This document shows, in pieces, positions 57,436 to 64,000 of a stretch of DNA of 64,000 nucleotides. The notes under the pieces are model-generated. The model was given only the letters and a program-made list of their open reading frames with translations, was not told where the DNA came from and searched no databases. The DNA comes from VRUE01 sp963732225 (GTDB lineage: Bacteria; Actinomycetota; Thermoleophilia; Solirubrobacterales; 70-9): NCBI GenBank assembly GCA_963732225.1, contig CAVSYR010000002.1, positions 434,001 through 498,000 of the forward strand, given 5' to 3'. Every line of letters starts with the position of its first letter. Position 1 is the stretch's first letter. The position numbers and the translations under genes are program-made.

Positions 57436-57441
57436 AGTCTA
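57436..57441 (-). promoter_or_regulatory. -10-like box TAGACT upstream of the second epimerase
   Basis: On the minus strand TAGACT is 9 nt before the ATG at 57426, in a 12-bp intergenic gap. It would give an internal leaderless promoter. Confidence 0.35.
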
Positions 57442-59379
57442 GGGCGCCCGGTTGGTGCTATCAGGCCGCCTTCGGGCTGCAGTCATGGCGGTATGAATCG
57501 GCCTGGTGTAGAAGTCGATGTCGATCGGGCCCTTGAGGCCGGGGCCGCTGATCGTGAAGGTGACTGGATCTGGGGCCAGCGTGAACGGCTCCGGGTAGTC
57601 CGCGGCGGGCGGAGCGGAGATCAGAAGGCCGTCTTCGGCCGTCCCAGGCACGAGGCGGAAGTTGGCCGCTGTCGAGGCGGATTGGTTTCCACCCGAGAAT
57701 TCGATATAGCGGGGCTTGGCGCGAAACAGCAGGGTGCGCAGGCGTTCGAGCCCGTCGACGTCGACGCCGTGCACGCGGGCGATGGTCAGGTTCCCGGGCG
57801 GCGGGGTCGGCACCTCGAACGGCTTGCCGAACTCGCTGCTGACGCTGGTAAGCAGCTTTTCCCGCCCACACCGGTCGGGGATCCGGCGCAGGACCATCCA
57901 GGAGCCGCGGGTCAGGTCGGGCCGGTAGGTGCAGAGCATCTGGATCGTTGCCTCGGGCGGGTTGAAGCCGGTGTAGCGAACGTCCACGGTGCCGGTGTCG
58001 ACCTCGCGAAGGATCCGCAGCGGGGCTGTCGCGGCGCGAAGCGCGTCGCTGTTCTCCCGGTCGAGCCTGGGTGTGTAGGCGAGGTAGTCCTGGAAGACGG
58101 GCAGTGGCCGCCAGTTGAGCCCGTAGGCCCAGGCGACGCCTGTTTCGTATGGGCTGACGTGAACCGGGCGGTCCCCAATCGCAGCGATTATCGCCGGGTC
58201 GATTGCGAAGTTGGCCTCAATGTTGGACCGGCCCGCGTCGGTCGCGCTGTGGCGTCGCGACGGAGAGATCATCGTCCGGGTCAGGTCGCGCGCCGCCTGG
58301 ATGTGGGCGATCGGGTCGATTGCGCCAGAGGCGAAGTTGATCGACACCGCGAGGAGGGCGATCAGGGTGGCGATCCCGGGCCAGCGGAGGGGCCGCTTCC
58401 AGCCCAGCGCAAACCAAGCCGCGGTGATCGCCGAGACGAACAGCGCGATGTGAGGGTGATCGGGCCTGATGAACCCTTCCTTGAAGCTGACAAACGAAAA
58501 CAGCGCGATCAGGCAGGTGAGCCCGAGACGCCGCCGCCGGGCCAGATCACCGTTGAGCATCCAGGCGGCGCCGGTCGCCGCGATGCCGGCGGCGACGGCG
58601 AGCAGGGCATTGCTCGTGGATCCTGGGTCACTCAGAACCATCGCTTCCGAGTGCCCTGAGATCACCGAGCGGGAAAGGGAGAGGTAATCGGGGATGGCGC
58701 CCAGCGGCTGCCCGGCCGCCAGCCAGAGCGCGATCAGAGTGGCGACAAAGGCGCCGGTGAGCTGGGCAAACTGAAGCAGCGCCCGCCGTGGGCGATCAGC
58801 GAACAGAGCCACGGTGCCGAGGAGAAATATCTCAACGCCGAGGTTCAGTTTGACCAGAAGGCCGAACGCCGCGAGTGCCCCGATCACGAACGGGAAGGCG
58901 GATTGCAGGCGTGTGCCCACCCGTCTGCCCGCGACGCTTGCGGAGAGCAGCAACGCGATTGTCACCAATGGTGAGCCAAGGAAGCTGCAGGCGACGATCG
59001 CAACGATCACCGCAAGCAGGCGGTGGAAGATCCTTAGGGCAGCCCAGAGGATCAGGGTGCAGGCGAGGATGTGCACCAGGACCGCGTAAGCCACGGCGGC
59101 GGAGCCGAGGTCCTGGTACCACAGCGTCGGCACGGAGAGGAAGCCAAGCGGCCCGTAGGTGAAGACCACCTCGCGGCCGAAGACGAGCCCGTTGTGGGTC
59201 GCCATCTGCAGGCCGGCACCCCACGACGGGTCGAGGCCGGGTGACGGGGTCAGCGAGAAAGACGGAAAGGTGAGTAGCGCGACGACGAGCCCCAGGAAGG
59301 GCAACGATCTGAACACCGGCCCGAGTTTCGCGAGCATTTCCGTCGGTCTGGCCCCCGCCACCGCGGGAATGCTATTCAC
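57439..59379 (-). CDS. Large polytopic membrane protein (GT-C-like)
   Basis: 646 aa, GTG start. Roughly 10-12 TM helices in the first ~400 residues, then a soluble extracytoplasmic-looking domain. Early loop PSFSLTPSPGLDPSWGAGL has Asp typical of GT-C enzymes. Not assigned to a named family; a membrane glycosyltransferase or polymerase role is inferred from context. Confidence 0.68.
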   Translation of the reverse strand: MNSIPAVAGARPTEMLAKLGPVFRSLPFLGLVVALLTFPSFSLTPSPGLDPSWGAGLQMATHNGLVFGREVVFTYGPLGFLSVPTLWYQDLGSAAVAYAVLVHILACTLILWAALRIFHRLLAVIVAIVACSFLGSPLVTIALLLSASVAGRRVGTRLQSAFPFVIGALAAFGLLVKLNLGVEIFLLGTVALFADRPRRALLQFAQLTGAFVATLIALWLAAGQPLGAIPDYLSLSRSVISGHSEAMVLSDPGSTSNALLAVAAGIAATGAAWMLNGDLARRRRLGLTCLIALFSFVSFKEGFIRPDHPHIALFVSAITAAWFALGWKRPLRWPGIATLIALLAVSINFASGAIDPIAHIQAARDLTRTMISPSRRHSATDAGRSNIEANFAIDPAIIAAIGDRPVHVSPYETGVAWAYGLNWRPLPVFQDYLAYTPRLDRENSDALRAATAPLRILREVDTGTVDVRYTGFNPPEATIQMLCTYRPDLTRGSWMVLRRIPDRCGREKLLTSVSSEFGKPFEVPTPPPGNLTIARVHGVDVDGLERLRTLLFRAKPRYIEFSGGNQSASTAANFRLVPGTAEDGLLISAPPAADYPEPFTLAPDPVTFTISGPGLKGPIDIDFYTRPIHTAMTAARRRPDSTNRAP

Positions 59380-59394
59380 GGGACCGGCTGCGGG

Positions 59395-60327
59395 TCAGAC
59401 GCTGTGGCGTCGTCGCCGCAGGGCGAGGGCGTGCCTCAGGGAGATGTCGAGTAGCCCCTCGGTCGGGGCCTGGCGCCTCGGCATGTCCCTCGCGGCCCGC
59501 CAGCCGCGCAGCCGGCCGCGCAGCCCTTGTGCGGTTCGCTCGGAGAGCAGCTGCCCGGCGCAGATCGCGCCCTCGGCCGCTATCGCCCGGGCCAGCAGGC
59601 GCGGCCGCGTGCCGAAGCCGTAGGCCCGCAGCAGGTAGCCGCGACTCCAGCCGGTCATCGCGTACTTGCGACCGGTGTTGGCGCCGAGCGTTTCCGAGTA
59701 GGCGTGGATTCCCCTCGCGCTTGGCGCCAGGCGGCACTCGAAGCCGGCCAGTCGCATCCGCAGCGCCAGGTCCAGGTCCTCGTAGTAGAGGAAGATCCCC
59801 TCGTCGAAGCCGCCGACCTGCTCGAAGGCGCTGCGCCTGTAGAGCGCCGCTCCGCCGGTCGGTCCCAGTGGATCGCCGGCCGAGGCGAGCGCCCCCACCG
59901 GTTCCCCGTTGAGGTAGTCGAAGCCGAGCAGCGTGCAGTCGGCGACGACGCCGGCCGAGTCGATTCGTCCCGGATCGGCTTCGCTCAGTAGTACCCCGGC
60001 GACCATGCCGACCCCGGGGGCCAGCGCCCCGGTCAGGCCAGCGATGAAACCGGGCTCGGCCGAGACGTCGTCGTTGAAGAAGACAATCGGGTCGCCCGGC
60101 ACCTCGCGCACGGCCCGGTTGAGGGCAGAGCCGAAGCCGAGGTTGACCCCGAAGGCGACCGACTGCACCCAGGGAAAGCGACTGCGAACCAACTCCTCGC
60201 CGAGGCCCTCGGTGCTGTTGTCGACAACCACCACCCGCGGTCTCGGCTCCTGCCGTTCCAGCGACTCGAGCGTCTGCGCGAGCCGCTCGCCGGCGCGCAG
60301 GGTCGGTATGTAGACGGTCGTCTCCAT
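59395..60327 (-). CDS. GT2 glycosyltransferase (rhamnosyltransferase-like)
   Basis: 310 aa. VYIPTLRAGERLAQTLESL, VVVDNSTEG, GFGSALNRAV, VFFNDDVSAEPGFI (DXD site), GGFDEGIFLYYEDLDLALRMRLAGFECRL. This matches the WbbL/rhamnosyltransferase group. Starts 3 bp after the flippase stop. Confidence 0.9.
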   Translation of the reverse strand: METTVYIPTLRAGERLAQTLESLERQEPRPRVVVVDNSTEGLGEELVRSRFPWVQSVAFGVNLGFGSALNRAVREVPGDPIVFFNDDVSAEPGFIAGLTGALAPGVGMVAGVLLSEADPGRIDSAGVVADCTLLGFDYLNGEPVGALASAGDPLGPTGGAALYRRSAFEQVGGFDEGIFLYYEDLDLALRMRLAGFECRLAPSARGIHAYSETLGANTGRKYAMTGWSRGYLLRAYGFGTRPRLLARAIAAEGAICAGQLLSERTAQGLRGRLRGWRAARDMPRRQAPTEGLLDISLRHALALRRRRHSV

Positions 60328-60330
60328 CGC

Positions 60331-61851
60331 TTACGCCGGGGCGCCTCCCGGCAGCATCGGTCGGACGAGCTGGAAGAGCGAGCGCATCTCACCGCGGCAG
60401 AAGATGAGCTGAAGCGGCAACCAGACAGCGACGACCGTAGCCAGCGCGACCGCCAACCCGGCCGCGTCGTTGTCGACGCCGGCCAGTTGCGCGGCCAGCA
60501 CGGCGAGCCCCGAGATCAGCGACATCTTGAGGATGACGAGGAGCGAGCGCCTGATCGTGGGGTGCGTGCGGATCGCTAGGACAACCATCGCGCCCAGGCT
60601 CGAGACTGTGATGGCGAGACCGATTCCGGTCTCCCCCAGGGGGGAGGTGAGCGTGATCGCGAGGGCGCAGGCAAGCAGGGCTTCGAAGCCGCACGCCGCG
60701 ATCACAGATCCGACCGCTCCCTCTGCGAGCGCGTAGCCGATCATCGTCGCGTTGGCGCTGGCGGCGACCATCATCCCCAGGGAGCCGGCGAGGACAACGT
60801 CGGACGTCGGCATCCAGGTATCTCCAAGCACGACCCCGATCAGCGGTTGCACCGCACCGGCGACCAGCGCCAGTGGAAGGCCGGCGACGATCGTTGTGTA
60901 GAGAGCGGCGCGTGCGGCCCGGCTCGGGCGCAAGCCCTCGCTGCGCGAGAGCGCCGGGAAGGAGACCCGCGCGACCGCCCCCGTGAGTGCGATCGGGAAC
61001 GAGAACAGGCGCTTGGCCATCGCGTAGAAACCGGCGGCCGCCGAACCGCCCACCGCGGTGAGCGCCGCCACGAAGCCGACTTCCTGCATCACGTTGATCG
61101 CCTGCACGAGCGTGATCTGCGCGCCGAATTTGAGCATCGGGCGCAGCGGGTCCAAGCGCAGTCTCGGCCTGCGCGCGAACGGTTGTAGGGCCCAGGCGGC
61201 GGCCGCGCTCGCGAGCGCGCCGGCGGGCACCGCGCCGGCGAGGCTGAAGGCACCAAACCCGGCGAGCGCGCCGGCGAGGGCGAAGGCGTTGAAGGTGAGG
61301 GTGTCGGCCGCCTCGACCAGGGCGACGCGTCCAAACTGGAGATGGCGCTCCAGCAACGCGGTCGGCACCGCCCGCCCGGAGTAGAACGGCATTGCCAGGC
61401 CGGCAACGCCGACCACTTTGAGGGCTTCGCTATCGAAACCGAGCGCCGGCGCCAGGGCGTACGCAACCGCGAAGAGCGTTCCCGAGACCAGCAGCGACGT
61501 CGACAGCATCGCGCCGCCCATGGCCGCCTGCTGTTCGGTGGAGGGCTCGTTGGCCTGGCCGATCAGCGCAGCCGGCATCCCCAGCTCCGCCAGTCGTTGC
61601 CCGGCTAGCTGAATCGACAGCGCCAGCGCGAACATCCCGTAGTCGGCCGGCGTCAACAGCCTCGCCAGGACGACGGTGACGCCGGCCGTCAGCAGCTGCA
61701 GACCGAGCGTCCGGCCGACCAGCACGCCGACTCCGCGCGCCGCCGAGGCTCCCAGGGCGACGGGCTCGGCCGGTGCGCCGGCCTCGAAGCCATATCCGAG
61801 ATCGCCGCCTACGTCGTCGCGCTCAGGACGGAGGCGTTTGTCGTCGCTCAC
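60331..61851 (-). CDS. Wzx-like polysaccharide flippase
   Basis: 506 aa, GTG start, about 12-14 TM helices. GVGVLVGRTLGLQLLTAGVTVVLARLLTPADYGMFALA is the characteristic N-terminus of the MOP/PST exporter family. Moves lipid-linked oligosaccharide across the membrane. Divergent from the ligase-like gene. Confidence 0.88.
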   Translation of the reverse strand: MSDDKRLRPERDDVGGDLGYGFEAGAPAEPVALGASAARGVGVLVGRTLGLQLLTAGVTVVLARLLTPADYGMFALALSIQLAGQRLAELGMPAALIGQANEPSTEQQAAMGGAMLSTSLLVSGTLFAVAYALAPALGFDSEALKVVGVAGLAMPFYSGRAVPTALLERHLQFGRVALVEAADTLTFNAFALAGALAGFGAFSLAGAVPAGALASAAAAWALQPFARRPRLRLDPLRPMLKFGAQITLVQAINVMQEVGFVAALTAVGGSAAAGFYAMAKRLFSFPIALTGAVARVSFPALSRSEGLRPSRAARAALYTTIVAGLPLALVAGAVQPLIGVVLGDTWMPTSDVVLAGSLGMMVAASANATMIGYALAEGAVGSVIAACGFEALLACALAITLTSPLGETGIGLAITVSSLGAMVVLAIRTHPTIRRSLLVILKMSLISGLAVLAAQLAGVDNDAAGLAVALATVVAVWLPLQLIFCRGEMRSLFQLVRPMLPGGAPA

Positions 61852-61929
61852 CGGATTTGCACGTTTGGATCGCGAATCATCGCTAGGTCAGGCCTTGCCC
61901 CCAGGCGATAGCGTCTGGCTGCGAGGGCT

Positions 61930-63222
61930 TTGAATCAGGCATTGAAGCAAGGGACGATGGAACAGGGGGCGCCCTCGGCGGCTGGACTCGCGCCGCGCGC
62001 CTCCATGCCACCTGCCTGGATCGTCGCGCTTGTCGTGGTCATCGCCTACATCACGCTGATTACTGACGACGCCTACCTCGGCCCGATCCCGCTCAAGCTG
62101 TTCCTCGTCGCGGGTGCGATCGTGGCCTGGTGGCTCCAGGTCGGGCGAGGGCGGGCGCGGCGCGACTACCAGTTCGCGATCCCGGTCGTGCTCTTCGCGA
62201 TTGCGGTCCCGGTCGTCTGGTCGCTGGTCGGCGCAGCGCATAAGATCGGCGATGACCCGGCTGGCCTGCACGGCCTGACCTGGACGATGCAGGAGGCGAG
62301 TCGCTTCACCTACCTGCTGCTCTATTTCCCTTTGCTCGATGCGCGCCGGCTCTATGGCGGTCGTGGCGTCGACGTCTGGCTCTTCCCGGTGCTCGCTCTC
62401 TGCGGCGTCACCATCCTCCTCTTCTTCTCGCACTACCTGGTCGGAACTCCGGGCAATACCCCGAGCTTCTTCATCTTCAAGGGCGTCTTCGGCTACAACC
62501 CGGGGGGCTTCCGGGTATTCATCGGTAACCAGGTGCTCTTCGTGGTCGCCACCGCGCTGCTGCTGGCCGAGGTGGCCTCGCAGGGGCACTCGCGCATGAG
62601 GACCGGTGGGCTGGCGCTCCTGATCGCCTGCACCTACCTTTCGCACACGCGCGGCATCTGGCTTGGCACGTCGATCGTCTGCGCCGGCGTGCTTTTGGCC
62701 GTGCTCTGGGGAGAAGTCGATGCGCGCAGGCGGCGACTGATCATCCGCGTCGCCGCGGGCGCCGCGGTGCTCGCCGTCGTAGTCGGCGTCGGCATGCTTT
62801 TCGGCGCTCTGCCCCGCCCGTCTTTCCTCGGCGACACCTCCGCCGGCCAGCGCGAGGCGCAGGCGCCCAAGCTCTGGGATGCCTTCAAGCAGAACCCGGT
62901 GCTCGGCGACGGCCTTGGGGCCGTGGTGCGACCGTACTACGTGCGGGATCCGGCGTCGCCCTGGTCATACGAGCTGACCTATCTGCAGCTGCTCTTCCAG
63001 ATGGGGGTTCTCGGCCTACTCGCGGTCCTTGCCCTGCCGCTCGCGGTCGTCCGCCGGGGCCTGCGGGAAGCCACCGTGGGGGAGCTGCGGGCGCTGCCGC
63101 TGGCCGGCGCGATGGCGATCCTCGGGATCCTGGTTGCCAGCGCCACCAATCCCTATCTGCTGTCGAGCTTCGGCATGCTCGGCATCGCGATCGGCCTCTC
63201 GATGGTCGGCCGTGCTGAGTAA
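61930..63222 (+). CDS. O-antigen ligase / Wzy-like polymerase
   Basis: 430 aa (TTG 61930; ATG 61957 is a reasonable alternative), about 10-12 TM helices. LLIACTYLSHTRGIWLGTSIVCAGVLLAV matches the Wzy_C core (R-x-x-W near TM), followed by a periplasmic loop with FKQNPVLGDGLGAVVRPYYV. Transfers or polymerises the lipid-linked glycan. Confidence 0.8.
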   Translation: MNQALKQGTMEQGAPSAAGLAPRASMPPAWIVALVVVIAYITLITDDAYLGPIPLKLFLVAGAIVAWWLQVGRGRARRDYQFAIPVVLFAIAVPVVWSLVGAAHKIGDDPAGLHGLTWTMQEASRFTYLLLYFPLLDARRLYGGRGVDVWLFPVLALCGVTILLFFSHYLVGTPGNTPSFFIFKGVFGYNPGGFRVFIGNQVLFVVATALLLAEVASQGHSRMRTGGLALLIACTYLSHTRGIWLGTSIVCAGVLLAVLWGEVDARRRRLIIRVAAGAAVLAVVVGVGMLFGALPRPSFLGDTSAGQREAQAPKLWDAFKQNPVLGDGLGAVVRPYYVRDPASPWSYELTYLQLLFQMGVLGLLAVLALPLAVVRRGLREATVGELRALPLAGAMAILGILVASATNPYLLSSFGMLGIAIGLSMVGRAE

Positions 63223-63242
63223 CTACAGCTAGGCTGCGGATC

Positions 63243-63317
63243 GTGTCCTCGACCTCGGTCCCCGCAGTGCTCTCGATCGCCGGATCGGACTCTGGCGACG
63301 ATGCTGGAATTCTGTAA
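63243..63317 (+). pseudogene. thiD: thiD N-terminal remnant
   Basis: A 25-codon GTG frame reads SSTSVPAVLSIAGSDSGDDAGIL then TAA. VLSIAGSDSG-AGI is the diagnostic start of hydroxymethylpyrimidine (phosphate) kinase ThiD (normally GGGAGIQADLKT). The next ~240 codons are missing and unrelated sequence follows. A truncated relic at a rearrangement point. Confidence 0.6.
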
Positions 63318-63327
63318 AAACAGAATT
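63308..63327. repeat. AT-rich perfect palindrome at the thiD break
   Basis: AATTCTGT (63308-63315) / ACAGAATT (63320-63327), 4-nt AAAA loop, about 75 percent AT in otherwise GC-rich DNA. It begins exactly where ThiD similarity ends. Could be a stem-loop terminator, the end of an inserted element, or a recombination site. Confidence 0.6.
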
Positions 63328-63418
63328 GCGCCAGGCGTGGCAGATGGCACCGGCTGGTTTCCGGTACTCGGCTCGACCGGGACGCGACCGCGCAGGCGTG
63401 GGCTCGGAGCGTGCCGCC
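63328..63418. other. Non-coding junction
   Basis: Between the palindrome and the convergent methyltransferase stop. No conserved frame or repeat recognised. Confidence 0.4.
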
Positions 63419-64000
63419 CTAGCCGATAGTGCGGCGAATCCTGCGTTTGACGCGGGTGGCGAGGCCAGGTGGCGGCGGAGGGGGAAGCGGGACCGCTGCC
63501 TCGGGTGGCGGTCCTTGCTTGCGGAGGACGACGACGAACTCGAGTCCCTGGCGGGCGGCGGCTTCGATGTCGAATGCTTCCTCGTATCGCTCGCGGCAGT
63601 AGATGATCATCTTCAGGAACTCCGCCTGGGTCCAGACGTGCATGTGGATCGAGTAAAGCTGCTCTTCGAGCTTGCGGGCCCGGGCCTGCGTCTCCTCCGG
63701 GGCCTCGGGACCGTCCTCGGTGTCGACCAGTCGCGCCCACTGGTCATAGTGTTCGCGGCGAGATCGCTCGGGGCCCTGCTCGTGATCGGCGACCATGTGC
63801 TCGAGCGGGGTCACCTCGCGGCGGTGGTCGAAGGAATAGCGCTTGTCGGGAACAGCGTAGAAGAGGACACCGCCGGGGCGCAGCTTCCCGAGGTGGGTGC
63901 CGATCGTCCGGACCGGATCCTCGCAGTGCTCGAGGAAGTGGTTGGCGACAATGAAGTCCTGCGACCCGTCGGCGACCGTCTCGAGCAGCTCGCCGTTGTC
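63419..64000 (-). CDS. SAM-dependent methyltransferase, C-terminal part
   Basis: 194 codons visible; the 5' end lies beyond the right edge. QDFIVANHFLEHCEDPVRTIGTHLGKLRPGGVLFYAVPDKRYSFD is the class I methyltransferase region around motifs II-III with a metal-independent HxxEH-type block. HMHVWTQAEFLKMI, a Pro-rich stretch and a basic tail (RVKRRIRRTIG) follow. Typical of sugar or lipid methyltransferases in glycan clusters. Confidence 0.85.
   Translation of the reverse strand, partial: DNGELLETVADGSQDFIVANHFLEHCEDPVRTIGTHLGKLRPGGVLFYAVPDKRYSFDHRREVTPLEHMVADHEQGPERSRREHYDQWARLVDTEDGPEAPEETQARARKLEEQLYSIHMHVWTQAEFLKMIIYCRERYEEAFDIEAAARQGLEFVVVLRKQGPPPEAAVPLPPPPPPGLATRVKRRIRRTIG

Noticed and set aside
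1..64000. CRISPR array or rRNA operon
   Set aside because: No regularly spaced direct repeats of 24-40 nt and no 16S/23S/5S sequence were seen.

Overview
The window is high-GC, densely packed bacterial DNA with many GTG/TTG starts and TGATG/ATGA stop-start overlaps. An actinobacterium of the Thermoleophilia/Solirubrobacterales type is my best inference. It rests on the fused PafBC-like WYL regulator, the Tat-dependent ferritin-like pair, the BC-BCCP acyl-CoA carboxylase and the many start codons placed 6-9 nt after a TANNNT box (leaderless mRNAs). No rRNA or species marker is present, so this is not proven.

Layout. 1-4.3 kb: the end of an RTX-like repeat protein, an AbiEi/DUF559 protein, a double-TetR regulator and a vapBC module. 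4.3-9.4 kb: an assimilatory sulfate reduction operon (small carboxylase-epsilon-like protein, dodecin, rhodanese, sulfite reductase, APS/PAPS reductase, ATP sulfurylase, APS kinase) ending in a cluster of strong hairpins. 9.5-19 kb: metabolic genes (PHP phosphoesterase, acyl-CoA carboxylase alpha, sulfatase, HAD dehalogenase, sucCD, a frameshifted DUF2804 gene, a PLP aminotransferase). 19.1-22.5 kb: two exported ferritin-like proteins co-directional with an ECF sigma/anti-sigma pair, then a DtxR-type metalloregulator. 22.5-27.9 kb: HAD phosphatase, then a coupled run of DHPS-like protein, MrfA-type helicase, TIGR00725 protein and a methyltransferase.

27.9-41 kb is the most accessory-looking part: a GH15-like protein, tRNA-Phe with a gene remnant at its 3' end, a NERD protein, a secreted PASTA protein, TrmO, SRPBCC, SDR and FAH enzymes. 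Next comes a compact three-gene unit (SLATT 2-TM protein with a ParB/Srx-like tail, thymidylate-kinase-like P-loop protein, NUDIX protein) facing a second NUDIX-like gene. It is followed by arsR-aquaporin-arsC, a second vapBC, a fluoride riboswitch with tandem crcB genes, and a YhaM nuclease. The SLATT/kinase/NUDIX unit is my best candidate for an undescribed nucleotide-linked conflict or stress system.

41-52 kb: fused WYL regulator, MBL hydrolase, penicillin acylase, DUF1906 secreted protein, divergent DJ-1/GlxA pair, third vapBC, PPOX protein and a secreted clan GH-A hydrolase. 52-64 kb: a surface-polysaccharide locus (methyltransferases, two large membrane proteins, two GT2 enzymes, two NDP-sugar epimerases, a flippase and an O-antigen-ligase-like protein). 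A broken thiD N-terminus lies between the ligase-like gene and the last methyltransferase, which runs off the right edge.
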